NCBI RefSeq assembly: GCF_002506585.1
Contig: NZ_DAXW01000002.1
Location: 31,678 to 95,677, forward strand
DNA length: 64,000 nt
Source: Methanoculleus sp. UBA430
GTDB taxonomy: Archaea > Halobacteriota > Methanomicrobia > Methanomicrobiales > Methanoculleaceae
Direction: 5' to 3'
Below the pieces are notes generated by a model, which was not told the DNA's origin, searched no databases, and worked only from the letters and a program-made list of their open reading frames with translations. Both the position numbers and the translations under genes were made by a program. Positions 26,350-35,856 of the stretch are shown piece by piece. Positions within the stretch are counted from its first letter, which is position 1. Each line of letters opens with the position of its first letter.

Positions 26350-27621
26350 ATGGACCGAACGCACCTGATCCTGCAGCGTTACTTCGGGCATACGGCATTC
26401 AAGCCCTACCAGCAGGAGATCATCCGGGACATCCTGGACGGGCGCGACGCTCTCGCCGTACTTGCGACCGGGGGCGGTAAGTCGCTCTGCTACCAGGTCC
26501 CGGCGCTCATCGGCGACGGCGTTGCGCTGGTGATCTCGCCTCTCATCGCCCTGATGAAGGACCAGGTCGACGATCTGCAGGCACGCGGGATCGGCGCCGA
26601 AGCGCTGAACTCTTCCGGCTCCTACACAACGACACGCCGGGTCCTTGCGGACCTCGAGGAGAACCTGGTCCAGATCCTCTACGTCTCGCCGGAGAAGGCG
26701 GTCAGCGACGACTTCCTCAACCTCGCGGCATCCCTCCCTGTCACGCTGATTGCGGTCGACGAGGCGCACTGCATATCGATGTGGGGGCACCAGTTCCGCC
26801 CGGAGTACCGTTCGCTCGCGGTCCTCAAGGAACGGTTCCCGGGTGTGCCGATGGTCGCCCTGACGGCGACCGCGACCCCGGACGTCCGCGAGGACATCGC
26901 ACGGCAGCTCAACCTCAACGACCCTTCGGTCTACGTCGGGAGTTTCAACCGGGAGAACCTCCGGTATGCCGTCGTCCCGAAGGGAGAGGACGCATACGAA
27001 CAACTTCGCACCTACCTGCGGGGCAGGAGGACCGACGCCGGGATCGTCTACACCGCGACGAGGGAGGGAGCCGAGACGCTCGCTGCCCGGCTCCGGGCCG
27101 ACGGTCTTCCGGCGCTCTCTTACCATGCCGGGATGACGGCGGCCGCCCGGGAAAAGACCCAGGACCGGTTCATCGGCGGGAAGGTCGGGATCGTCTGCGC
27201 GACGAGCGCGTTCGGCATGGGCATCGATAAGCCGGATGTGCGGTTCGTCGTCCACTACGATATGCCAAAGACGCTCGAGGCCTACTACCAGGAGAGCGGC
27301 CGGGCCGGGAGGGATGGCGGTGCGAGTGATTGCATCCTCTTCTACCACGACGACGACGCAAAACGCCTTCGTTCCTTCATCGACCGCGACCTCCCGTCCG
27401 AGTTCCAGCGCGAGGTCGCACGCTCGAAACTCCAGAGGATGGTGGACTACTGCACCACGACGGGGTGCCGGCGGGAGCGGCTCCTCGCCTACTTCGGGGA
27501 ACGCTACGACGCTCTTCCCTGCGGCGGATGCGACGCCTGCCCCCCGGACCGGCCGGCCGAAAAGTCCCGGCGGCGATCGACGCGCCGGAAGTCCGGTGCC
27601 GTTCGCCCGGCGGCCGGCTGA
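26350..27621 (+). CDS. recQ: RecQ-family ATP-dependent DNA helicase
   Basis: This 423-residue superfamily 2 helicase has FKPYQQEIIRDIL (Q motif), Walker A ATGGGKSLCYQVPAL, VDEAHCISMWGHQFRPEY (DEAH box and aromatic loop), ALTATATPDVREDI, SYHAGMTAAAREK, FGMGIDKPDVRFVVHYDMPK and QESGRAGRDG. The RecQ zinc module follows (CTTTGCRRERLLAYFGE, CGGCDAC). It stops soon after that, lacking the winged-helix and HRDC domains, so it is a short RecQ. The ATG at 26350 follows TATATAG closely. Confidence 0.95.
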   Translation: MDRTHLILQRYFGHTAFKPYQQEIIRDILDGRDALAVLATGGGKSLCYQVPALIGDGVALVISPLIALMKDQVDDLQARGIGAEALNSSGSYTTTRRVLADLEENLVQILYVSPEKAVSDDFLNLAASLPVTLIAVDEAHCISMWGHQFRPEYRSLAVLKERFPGVPMVALTATATPDVREDIARQLNLNDPSVYVGSFNRENLRYAVVPKGEDAYEQLRTYLRGRRTDAGIVYTATREGAETLAARLRADGLPALSYHAGMTAAAREKTQDRFIGGKVGIVCATSAFGMGIDKPDVRFVVHYDMPKTLEAYYQESGRAGRDGGASDCILFYHDDDAKRLRSFIDRDLPSEFQREVARSKLQRMVDYCTTTGCRRERLLAYFGERYDALPCGGCDACPPDRPAEKSRRRSTRRKSGAVRPAAG

Positions 27622-27705
27622 ACCGTTCGGGACTGCCGCCGCTCCCCTCCCCCTCCGGGGAAACACCTATTACGCATACGGTAAAAGGGGCCCCGGCGAG
27701 TTGTC

Positions 27706-27930
27706 ATGGCGAAGAAGTTATACCGCTCACGAAACGACCGGTGGATCGCCGGGGTATGCGGCGGCATCGGAGAATACCTTGAGATTGACCCGAATGTCAT
27801 CCGGGTGATCTGGGCAATCGTCACCGCGCTCACGGGATTCCTGCCCGGGATTGCCATCTACATCCTGCTCTGGATCATCCTGCCCCAGCGCGGGACGATG
27901 CGCCCGGTTGAGGGGAGTGTTGAGGTGTGA
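27706..27930 (+). CDS. PspC-domain membrane protein
   Basis: This 74-residue protein, MAKKLYRSRNDRWIAGVCGG then IGEYLEIDPNVIRVIWAIV and ILLWIILPQ, is a single PspC domain with one or two hydrophobic segments. PspC proteins act in phage-shock-type envelope stress in bacteria; the archaeal role is unknown. No other psp genes are nearby. Confidence 0.9.
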   Translation: MAKKLYRSRNDRWIAGVCGGIGEYLEIDPNVIRVIWAIVTALTGFLPGIAIYILLWIILPQRGTMRPVEGSVEV

Positions 27931-28536
27931 AGGGGAGGGTCCGCCTGCAGGGCAGGAGTATGAGAAGGCCGAAGGCCCTCGAGGGGGCATGCCCCCCTCC
28001 CCTGTCTCTACCTTGTATCTTCAGTGTTCAGGTTCAAAGTCAACAGATTGTCATACCTCTGTGACCCCACCCCGCCCGCGCTTCGCGCTCCTCCCCCGCC
28101 CCAGGGGGCGGGGGCAGTGCGTGGCGATAGCAGGTGGCAATCGGTGTATGGGTGGAGTGACAGACTGGAATTTAATAGTCCCCGCAAGTAGGCAAGTGAC
28201 CACAGAGAATTTGAACACCTCGTGAACCGGGGCGAAGGGACACACAGATCACCTGAACTCCTACATTCTGAACAGGCTAACCGGCACGCACGGCCAACCG
28301 CCTCCCGCGAAAAGAAATGAGTGCAGCCACATCCTCGCACCTAACACAGTGCTCAAACTCGCCGCTACGCTTGCACCAAAGGCCTTCGGCCTTCTCAAGC
28401 TCACTATGCTCGCACTCCTCACGGTCCAGCGTACCGGGCCTTCGCGCACCCAATTGGTTTCATTCATCAGCGGCAGGTGACTGCAACCCCCACTGTCAGA
28501 GCGCCTTTCCCGTCTGTTTTTCGATGGGCCAGCCCC
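27931..28536. other. Non-coding 606-bp gap rich in inverted repeats
   Basis: No supported coding region. Contents include a palindrome GGGGGCATGCCCCC (27983-27996), a 10-bp GC hairpin (CCCCCGCCCC, AG, GGGGCGGGGG; 28093-28114), and a 17-bp inverted repeat (27961-27977 against 28381-28397). It lies between convergent genes (PspC and uvrB), so strong transcription termination is one plausible role; decayed mobile DNA is another. Confidence 0.4.
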
Positions 28537-30465
28537 CTACCGCGTTTCCCCGCCCTGCAGTTTCCGGATCGTATCCCGCAGCGCTATCGCCCGCTCGAAC
28601 TCAAGGCGTTCCGCCGCCTCCTGCATCTCGGTCTCGAGCTCGATGATAAGGTTCGGGATCTCCGACTTCGGGACGTGCTTGACGTCGGTGATATCGATCT
28701 CTTTCTCCCGGATCGGCTTTGTGATCGTCTGCGGCGTGATGCCGTGCAGGGCATTATACTCCATCTGCATCGCGCGCCTCCGCCCGGTCTCGGCCATCGC
28801 CTTCTTGATCGAGTCGGTCATGGTGTCAGCGTAGAGCACCACCTTCGCGTTCACGTTCCGGGCGGCCCGGCCGATCGTCTGGACCAGACTTCTCGCGTCG
28901 CGGAGGAACCCTTCCTTATCGGCGTCGAGGATTCCCACGAGCCCGACCTCGGGGATGTCGAGCCCCTCGCGGAGGAGGTTGATCCCCACGAGGACGTCGT
29001 ACTTCCCGAGCCGGAGCTGCCGGATGATCTCGGTCCGCTCGATGGTCTTGATCTCGGAGTGGAGGTAGCGAGTCTTGATTCCCTGTTCGGCCAGGTACTC
29101 CGAGAGTTCCTCGGCGAGCCTCTTCGTGAGGGTCGTCAGGAGTATACGGTCGCCGCGTTCGATCGTGGCACGGATCTCGGCGATGACATCCGGGATCTGC
29201 CCCTCGATCGGCCGGACCTCGACCGCCGGGTCGACGAGCCCCGTCGGCCGGATGATCTGCTCCGCGACGCTTGAGCGCTCCAGCTCGTAATCCCCCGGGG
29301 TCGCCGAGACGAAGATGACGTTTCGCATGTAGCCCGAGAACTCGTCGAACTTCAGCGGCCGGTTGTCGAAGGCCGACGGGAGCCGGAACCCGTAGTCCAC
29401 GAGGGACTTCTTCCGCGAGTAGTCGCCGTGGTACATCCCGCGGACCTGGGGCAGGGTCTGGTGGCTCTCGTCAATCACCATCATGAAGTCCTCCGGGAAG
29501 TAGTCCAGCAGGCAGTAGGGCTGCTCCCCGGCTTTTCGCCCATCAAAGTGGCGGGAGTAGTTCTCGATCCCCTTGCAGGTCCCGGTCTCCCGGATCATAT
29601 CGATGTCGTAAAGGGTCCGCTGGCGCAGGCGGTGCGCCTCGAGCATGCCGAGGTTCGGGAGCCACTCCTCAAGTTCCTCCTGTATCGAGACGATCGCCCG
29701 TTCCTTCTCCTCCTCCGGGGCGACGAAGTGGCGGGCCGGATAGACGAAGAAGTAATCCATCGTCTCGAGCCGCTGGCCGGAGGTTTTGTCGATCTCGCTG
29801 ATCCGGTCCACCTCGTCCCCGAAGAGTTCGATACGGATGATGTTGTTGAAGTAGCCGGGGACGATATCGATCGTGTCGCCCTTCACCCGGAACCGGCCCG
29901 GCGCGAGTTCGATGTCGTTGCGTTCGAACTGAATCTCGATGAGCCTCCGGATGATGTCGTCTCGCCGCATCCGGTCCCTGACCTTTACCTCAAATCCCAT
30001 TCCCTGGAAGTTCGCGGGGTTGCCGAGGCCGTAGATGCAGGAGACCGAGGCGACGATGATGGTGTCGGGGCGCGAGAGGAGCGATGCGGTCGCCGCAAGC
30101 CGCATCTGCTCGATCTTGGGGTTGATCTGGGCGTCTTTCTCGATGTAGAGGTCGCGTTTTGCGATGTATGACTCGGGCTGGTAGTAGTCGTAGTAGGAGA
30201 CGAAGTACTCCACCCGGTTCTCCGGGAAGAACGACTTGAACTCGTTGTAGAGCTGGGCAGCAAGCGTCTTGTTGTGGGCGACGACGAGGGTGGGTTTCCG
30301 GACCGCCTCGACTACGTTTGCTATCGTGAACGTCTTCCCCGACCCCGTGACCCCGAGGAGGGTCTGGAACCGCTCGCCGCGGGCGAGCCCGCCGGTGAGT
30401 TTCCGTATCGCGTCGGGCTGCGATCCGGTAGGCTTAAAATCTGCTTTCAAGTGAAATGCCGTCAT
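28537..30465 (-). CDS. uvrB: UvrABC system protein B
   Basis: This 642-residue damage-verification helicase of nucleotide excision repair has Walker A LLGVTGSGKTFTIANV, the beta-hairpin region YFVSYYDYYQPESYIAKRD, VASVSCIYGLGNP, VIDESHQTLPQVRGMYHGD, QTIGRAARNVN and a C-terminal UVR domain for UvrC contact. It is the last gene of the uvrA-uvrC-uvrB operon and overlaps uvrC by 4 bp. Methanogens with UvrABC are believed to have gained it from bacteria. Confidence 0.98.
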   Translation of the reverse strand: MTAFHLKADFKPTGSQPDAIRKLTGGLARGERFQTLLGVTGSGKTFTIANVVEAVRKPTLVVAHNKTLAAQLYNEFKSFFPENRVEYFVSYYDYYQPESYIAKRDLYIEKDAQINPKIEQMRLAATASLLSRPDTIIVASVSCIYGLGNPANFQGMGFEVKVRDRMRRDDIIRRLIEIQFERNDIELAPGRFRVKGDTIDIVPGYFNNIIRIELFGDEVDRISEIDKTSGQRLETMDYFFVYPARHFVAPEEEKERAIVSIQEELEEWLPNLGMLEAHRLRQRTLYDIDMIRETGTCKGIENYSRHFDGRKAGEQPYCLLDYFPEDFMMVIDESHQTLPQVRGMYHGDYSRKKSLVDYGFRLPSAFDNRPLKFDEFSGYMRNVIFVSATPGDYELERSSVAEQIIRPTGLVDPAVEVRPIEGQIPDVIAEIRATIERGDRILLTTLTKRLAEELSEYLAEQGIKTRYLHSEIKTIERTEIIRQLRLGKYDVLVGINLLREGLDIPEVGLVGILDADKEGFLRDARSLVQTIGRAARNVNAKVVLYADTMTDSIKKAMAETGRRRAMQMEYNALHGITPQTITKPIREKEIDITDVKHVPKSEIPNLIIELETEMQEAAERLEFERAIALRDTIRKLQGGETR

Positions 30466-32012
30466 GGTGCCACTGTCTTCTTCCTGAGCGTTCTGTGATA
30501 CGTGATCGCGAACCGGTGCGCCTCGTCGCGGATCTCCTGGAGGAAGAGCGACGCCTTCTCGTGCCTCTCAAGGGGCAGGGGGTGGGAGAAGCCCGGCACG
30601 AAGACCTCCTCCTCGCGCTTTGCAATGGCCGCGATCGGGACCTTGATCCCGAGGTCCCTGAGCACCGCGGTTGCCGCCGCAAGCTGCCCTTTCCCGCCGT
30701 CCACGAGGATCAGGTCGGGGAATTCGCCGCCCTCCTTCTGCAGGCGCGAGTAGCGGCGCCGGACCACCTCGGCGATGGCGGCGAAGTCATCGACCCCCTC
30801 GACCGTCCGTATCCGGAACCGCCGGTAGTTCCGCCTGTCGGGTTTCCCCCAGAGGAACCGGACCATCGAGCCCACCATCGCCGTCCCGGAGAGGTGGGAT
30901 ATGTCGAAGCACTCGATCGCGACCGGGAGATCCGGGAGGTGCAGGCGGCGCTTCAGTTCGTCCAGTTTGATCCGGTCCCCAAAGAACCCGATCTCGACGT
31001 TCTTCCTGACCAGGTCGAGGAGGTTCTTCTTCTCGCCCCGCTGCGGCACGACCACCCGGACCTTGCCGCCCCGGAGGTGGGAGAGGTAGCCGGCAACCGC
31101 GTCGTCGACCGGCTCCGGGAGGATCACCTCCTCCGGGGGCTCGTTCTGGGCGTAGTAGCGGGCGAGGAACTCCTCGAGGAACCCCTCCGTCTCGTCGAAG
31201 GTGTACTCATGCTTCCCGGCAAGCGTTCCCCGGTCGACGTTGAAGAGCATCAGAAAGACGGTTCCCTCGCTCACGATATAGTTGACGATATCCTCGTTGT
31301 AGGTCTTCTGCCGGTCGACGTGCTGCCGCTCCCGAAGCCCTTCGAGGGCCGCAACCTGGTCGCGGAGCTCCATCGCCCGCTCGTACTCCTGCCGTTCCGC
31401 GTGCGCCGCCATCTCCTCTCTGAGCGTCCGGATGAGCCCGGCGATATCCCCTTTCAGGACCGCCTCGGCCCTCCGGACCCGCTCGCGGTAGTCGTCCTCG
31501 GTTATCCTCCCGCTGCAGGGGGCGCTGCACGAGCCGATGTGTGCACGGAGGCACGGCCGCCGGGGGAGGCGCCGGCATGACCGGAGGCCAAAGAGTGATT
31601 TTAAGAGGCGAAGTAGGTCTTCACGCTCCCGTGCGGAGACGAACGGCCCGTAGTAGCGGCCGTTACCATCGGGCTGACGGGCAGTGTGGATCCGGGGGTA
31701 GGGCTCGTCGGTGACGTGGATGTAGGCGTATCTCTTCGCGTCTTTGAGGTCGATGTTGTACTTCGGCTGGTGCTTCTTGATCAGGGTGTTCTCGAGGATG
31801 AACGCCTCGACCTCGGTATCGGTGACGATGAAGTCGATCCCGGCGATCGCGGCGACGAGCCGTCTGGTCTTCGGGTCGAGGTCGTGCCGGGAGAAGTAAC
31901 TTGATACGCGCCGCTTGAGGTTCTTTGCCTTCCCGACGTAGATGATGGTGCCCTCGTCGTCGGAGAAGAGGTAGCACCCGGGCTCGGTTGGAAGTTTCTG
32001 GGGATCGATCAT
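30462..32012 (-). CDS. uvrC: UvrABC system protein C, short form
   Basis: This 516-residue incision nuclease has an N-terminal GIY-YIG domain (PGCYLFSDDEGTIIYVGKAK), a central UVR motif (AERQEYERAMELRDQVAALE) and the RNase H-like C-terminal nuclease (AIECFDISHLSGTAMVGSMV; LILVDGGKGQL; EIRDEAHRFAITYHR). It ends 12 residues after ITYHR, exactly where the C-terminal helix-hairpin-helix domain of bacterial UvrC would begin (E. coli UvrC is about 610 residues). It overlaps both uvrA and uvrB by 4 bp. Confidence 0.96.
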   Translation of the reverse strand: MIDPQKLPTEPGCYLFSDDEGTIIYVGKAKNLKRRVSSYFSRHDLDPKTRRLVAAIAGIDFIVTDTEVEAFILENTLIKKHQPKYNIDLKDAKRYAYIHVTDEPYPRIHTARQPDGNGRYYGPFVSAREREDLLRLLKSLFGLRSCRRLPRRPCLRAHIGSCSAPCSGRITEDDYRERVRRAEAVLKGDIAGLIRTLREEMAAHAERQEYERAMELRDQVAALEGLRERQHVDRQKTYNEDIVNYIVSEGTVFLMLFNVDRGTLAGKHEYTFDETEGFLEEFLARYYAQNEPPEEVILPEPVDDAVAGYLSHLRGGKVRVVVPQRGEKKNLLDLVRKNVEIGFFGDRIKLDELKRRLHLPDLPVAIECFDISHLSGTAMVGSMVRFLWGKPDRRNYRRFRIRTVEGVDDFAAIAEVVRRRYSRLQKEGGEFPDLILVDGGKGQLAAATAVLRDLGIKVPIAAIAKREEEVFVPGFSHPLPLERHEKASLFLQEIRDEAHRFAITYHRTLRKKTVAP

Positions 32013-34813
32013 GGTGTTTTAAGGATCTCTTTTAAGAACGCGCCTGTGTGGCTCCCCTCCACCGCAGCGACCTCCTCGGGGGTTCCGGCCGCGACGACCT
32101 CACCGCCGGCGTCCCCGCCCTCCGGACCAAGGTCGATGACGTAGTCGGCGGACTTGATCACGTCCAGATTATGCTCGATCACGACCATCGTGTTTCCCCG
32201 GGCCACCAGGTCGTCGAGGACGGCGATCAGGTTCTTCACGTCGTGGAAGTGCAGCCCGGTCGTCGGTTCGTCGAGGAGGTAGATTGTCTTCCCTGTGGCC
32301 CGCTTTGCGAGTTCCCGGGTCAGCTTGATCCGCTGCGCCTCGCCGCCCGAGAGGGTGGTGGAACTCTGGCCGAGTTTGATGTAGCCGAGTCCCACTCTTG
32401 AAAGCGTATCGAGTTTATTCTTGATGGACGGGAAGTGCTCAAAGTGGTCAATCGCCTCCTCAACGCTCATCTCGAGAACATCGGCGATGGACTTGCCCCG
32501 GTACTTCACCTCGAGGGTCTCGCGGTTGTAGCGCGCCCCCTTGCACTCCTCGCACTCGACGTAGACGTCGGGGAGGAAGTTCATCTCGATCTTGATGAGC
32601 CCGTCACCCTGGCAGGCCTCGCACCGTCCGCCTTTGACGTTGAACGAGAACCGGCCGGGCTTGTAGCCCCGGACCTTCGCCTCCTTGGTCCCGGCAAAGA
32701 CCTTCCGGATCTCGTCGAAGACCTTGGTGTAGGTCGCCGGGTTCGAGCGCGGCGTCCGCCCGATGGGGCTCTGGTCGATGACGATCACCTTGTCGATCTC
32801 GTCGTCGAACGTGAGGCTGTCGTGCTTTCCCGGTGGCTCCCGTGAGTTGTGGAGTTTCTGCATCAGCGCCCGATAAAGCGTCTCGTAGATGAGTGTGGAC
32901 TTCCCCGACCCCGAGACCCCGGTGACGACCGTCAGGACGCCGATGGGGACATTCGCGTCGATGCCTTTCAGGTTGTTCTCCCGGCAGCCCGCAAGGCGGA
33001 TGAACCGATCGCTCCTCCGGCGATCGGGGGGGACCTCGATCCTGAGGTCGCCGGAGAGATAACGGCCCGTGAGCGAGGCCGGGTTTGCCGAGACAGCATC
33101 CGGAGGGCCTTGTGCAACGATATCGCCGCCGTGGAGCCCGGCCCCCGGTCCCATGTCGACGACCCAGTCGGCGCTCCGGATTGTCTCTTCATCGTGCTCC
33201 ACCACGACGAGAGTGTTCCCCAGGTCGCGGAGATGCTGCAGGGTCTCGAGCAGTTTCCGGTTGTCCCGCTGGTGCAGCCCGATGGACGGCTCGTCGAGGA
33301 CGTAGAGCACACCCGTCAGGTTCGACCCGATCTGTGTTGCAAGGCGTATCCTCTGTGCTTCCCCGCCCGAGAGGCTGCCTGCGCTCCGCGAGAGGGTCAG
33401 GTAGCCGACGCCGACCTGTTTCAGGAACTCGAGCCGGGCGATGATCTCCTTTAGGACCTGTTTTGCGATCTCGCGCTCGCTCTCGGTGAGGTCCAGGGTC
33501 CGGAAGAATGAGAGTGCCCCCGTGATGGAGAGGTCGGTGACCTCGACGATGGACTTCCCGGCAACCTTCACGGCAAGGACCTTATCTTTGAGCCTCTTGC
33601 CCCCGCACTTCGGGCAGGGAAGGACCCGCATGAACTTCTCGAGTTCGCGGCGGCGGTACTCCGACTGGGTCTGGCGGTAGAGCCGCTCGGTCTGTGGGAC
33701 GAGACCCTCCCACGTCCCGGAACGCGACCACGCGTCCCCGTTCTTCATCTTCATCGAGAGGCGAAGGTGCTCCGGCGAGCCGAACATCAGCGCCGTATAC
33801 TGCTGCTCGGTGAGGTCCTTGATCGGCGTTAAGACCGAAAACCCGAAGTGTTTTGCGACACCGCTGAGGTACTGGTTCCGGTAACCGTCAAGGAAGTTCC
33901 GGTAGAGCATGACGGCACCTTCGGCGATGGACTTGTTCCTGTCGGGGATGATCAGGTCGGGGTCGAATTCCATCTTGATTCCGAGACCGTTGCACTCATC
34001 ACACGCGCCAAACGGGCTGTTGAAGGAGAACATCCGGGGCTGGAGTTCCTCAAACGCAATCCCGCAGATCGGGCAGGCCATGAGCGATGAGCAGGTCTCT
34101 TCCCGGCCATCCTCGTCGACGGCGATGACGAGCCCTTCGGACTTTGCAAGGGCGTTTTCGATCGCTTCGACGAGCCGGGACCGCTCGTCTACGGAGAGTC
34201 GGTCGATGACCACATCGATGTCGTGCTTCCGGTAGCGATCGAGGGCGATCTCCTCGTCGGTCCGGCGAATCTCGCCGTTGACCCGTACCCGGGTGTAGCC
34301 TTCCCGGTCGAGGTCCTTGAAGACCTGCTGGTAGGTCCCCTTCTTCTGCCGGACGACCGGGGCGAGGATGGTAACCGTCCCGGCCATCACCTCGGCGATA
34401 TGATCGGCGATCTTCTCCGGCGACTGGGCCTCGATGGGGATCTGGTGCTCCGGGCAGAACGGTTTTCCTATCCGGGCAAAGAGGAGCCGAAGGTAGTCGT
34501 AGATCTCGGTGACGGTGCCGACGGTGCTCCGGGGATTTTTTGACGTCGTCTTCTGCTCGATGGAGATGGCAGGCGAGAGCCCGTCGATGCTGTCGACGTC
34601 CGGCTTCTGCATCAGCCCGAGGAACTGCCGTGCATAAGCGGAGAGCGACTCCACGTAACGCCGCTGCCCTTCGGCATAGATGGTGTCGAAGGCAAGCGTG
34701 GATTTCCCCGATCCGGAGACGCCGGTGAGGACGATAAGCCGGTCGCGCGGGAGTTCGACGGTGATATTGTTGAGGTTGTGCTCCCGTGCCCCCTTGATGA
34801 CGATTTTCTTCAT
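32009..34813 (-). CDS. uvrA: UvrABC system protein A
   Basis: This 934-residue damage-recognition ATPase begins MKKIVIKGAREHNLNNI. It has two ABC modules: Walker A GVSGSGKSTLAFD with signature SAGSLSGGEAQR in the first, and GVSGSGKSTLIYE with STTLSGGEAQR in the second. Zinc fingers are CPICG with CDECNG, and CEACQG with CEECKG. Length is typical. I chose the ATG at 34813 because similarity begins there; the longer frame extends into the promoter. It is the first gene of the uvr operon. Confidence 0.98.
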   Translation of the reverse strand: MKKIVIKGAREHNLNNITVELPRDRLIVLTGVSGSGKSTLAFDTIYAEGQRRYVESLSAYARQFLGLMQKPDVDSIDGLSPAISIEQKTTSKNPRSTVGTVTEIYDYLRLLFARIGKPFCPEHQIPIEAQSPEKIADHIAEVMAGTVTILAPVVRQKKGTYQQVFKDLDREGYTRVRVNGEIRRTDEEIALDRYRKHDIDVVIDRLSVDERSRLVEAIENALAKSEGLVIAVDEDGREETCSSLMACPICGIAFEELQPRMFSFNSPFGACDECNGLGIKMEFDPDLIIPDRNKSIAEGAVMLYRNFLDGYRNQYLSGVAKHFGFSVLTPIKDLTEQQYTALMFGSPEHLRLSMKMKNGDAWSRSGTWEGLVPQTERLYRQTQSEYRRRELEKFMRVLPCPKCGGKRLKDKVLAVKVAGKSIVEVTDLSITGALSFFRTLDLTESEREIAKQVLKEIIARLEFLKQVGVGYLTLSRSAGSLSGGEAQRIRLATQIGSNLTGVLYVLDEPSIGLHQRDNRKLLETLQHLRDLGNTLVVVEHDEETIRSADWVVDMGPGAGLHGGDIVAQGPPDAVSANPASLTGRYLSGDLRIEVPPDRRRSDRFIRLAGCRENNLKGIDANVPIGVLTVVTGVSGSGKSTLIYETLYRALMQKLHNSREPPGKHDSLTFDDEIDKVIVIDQSPIGRTPRSNPATYTKVFDEIRKVFAGTKEAKVRGYKPGRFSFNVKGGRCEACQGDGLIKIEMNFLPDVYVECEECKGARYNRETLEVKYRGKSIADVLEMSVEEAIDHFEHFPSIKNKLDTLSRVGLGYIKLGQSSTTLSGGEAQRIKLTRELAKRATGKTIYLLDEPTTGLHFHDVKNLIAVLDDLVARGNTMVVIEHNLDVIKSADYVIDLGPEGGDAGGEVVAAGTPEEVAAVEGSHTGAFLKEILKTP

Positions 34814-34885
34814 TTTTGTATGCAGATCTCTTTGTCCTGATACTTCATAGCCGTTTGCGATCCAAATCTTTAAATAAAAATTCCG
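34814..34885 (-). promoter_or_regulatory. Promoter of the uvrACB operon
   Basis: On the minus strand TTTTTATTTAAAG (34868-34880) is a good TATA-like box about 60 bp before the uvrA ATG. Initiation would fall near 34849, leaving a leader of about 36 nt. I see no LexA-type box, as expected for an archaeon. Confidence 0.5.
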
Positions 34886-35239
34886 ACGAAAGGCTCGGGT
34901 GCAGACGGGCCTGGAGGGGCCGTTGGGGCCCGGGCGTGGGTGGCGAACGTATCGCGGCACGGACCCCCACCCCCGCAGATCACCGGTTCGCATCATCCCT
35001 GTGGGCGAGAAGACCCCCCTCCGGCTCCCGGGACGCTGAGAGACCCGTTCGGTCGAAGGGTGGGAATAACGAGTATGCGCTCGTCAGGCGGCCCGGTGCG
35101 AAAAAAAGGATATTCAGGATCATGGGCCGAGGAGCCCCCCGACTTGAGTCGGGGGAGGAATCGGTGCAACACGCCGGTCACGGACCCGGGTCTGCACACG
35201 GGCCCGCGAACCGATCCGGTTCCTGCTCTTCCCCGGGGC
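34886..35239. other. Intergenic region with a 9-bp hairpin
   Basis: No supported gene. CCCCCGACT, loop TG, AGTCGGGGG followed by AGGAATCGGTG (from about 35128 to 35160) forms a perfect 9-bp stem and looks like the subterminal hairpins of IS200/IS605-group elements, so it may be a relic of an insertion. The remainder shows no convincing structure. Confidence 0.35.
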
Positions 35240-35617
35240 TCACCGCTCCCAGTAAGGCGTATACCCGTAGTGACTGTACATGCCGGTGAGCCACTCGCGC
35301 TGGGCGGTCGTTGGCCAGTTGTCCTTATCAAACCCGGGTGCGTTCTCCAGCCGCTCTTTGGACACGTCCAGAACGAAGACGTCGTCAGCCCCGTTGTACT
35401 GAAGCGCCTCCCAGGGGACGGCAAAGAGCTTATCGCCGAGCCCCATGATACCCCCGAACGAGAGGGCGGCGTAGGCGATGCAGCCTTCGCTGATATCGAT
35501 CACGACATCCTTGATACTCCCGAGGTCTTCACCCCGCGGATTCCGAACCGAGTAATCCGCAAGATCTCTCCCTCGTACAATACTTCGTCTCTCCACCGTT
35601 GTGGTAGCCCCTTTCAT
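35240..35617 (-). CDS. PRC-barrel domain protein
   Basis: This 125-residue protein has a PRC-barrel: RGRDLADYSVRNPRGEDLG, SIKDVVIDISEGCIAYAALS and KLFAVPWEALQY. PRC-barrel proteins bind RNA or other proteins in varied contexts. The tail after ~residue 85 (VFVLDVSKERLENAPGFDKD and then WLTGMYSHYGY) is typical of stress-related PRC proteins, so a stress role is possible but unproven. The leader carries GGAGATGTGATGTAG before the ATG and TATA-like AAATTAAATAC further upstream. Confidence 0.85.
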   Translation of the reverse strand: MKGATTTVERRSIVRGRDLADYSVRNPRGEDLGSIKDVVIDISEGCIAYAALSFGGIMGLGDKLFAVPWEALQYNGADDVFVLDVSKERLENAPGFDKDNWPTTAQREWLTGMYSHYGYTPYWER

Positions 35618-35856
35618 CTACATCACATCTCCAGAATCCGTGGGACAGAGGTTCCCACTCCAACGGAGTCGATACGGGCCGGGGAGTATTTAATTTTTGT
35701 GATAATATAATAATCAGAACATATTGTGGGAAAAAGCCGTTCTCCGTGCGACAGCGGAGCGCAGTACCCCCGGCTTCCTCTGTCACAGGCAACAGGGAGC
35801 ATCGCAGCCATAACCTTCCCCGACCGGCGAGCAACGACCTCTTCGACCGACCGCTA

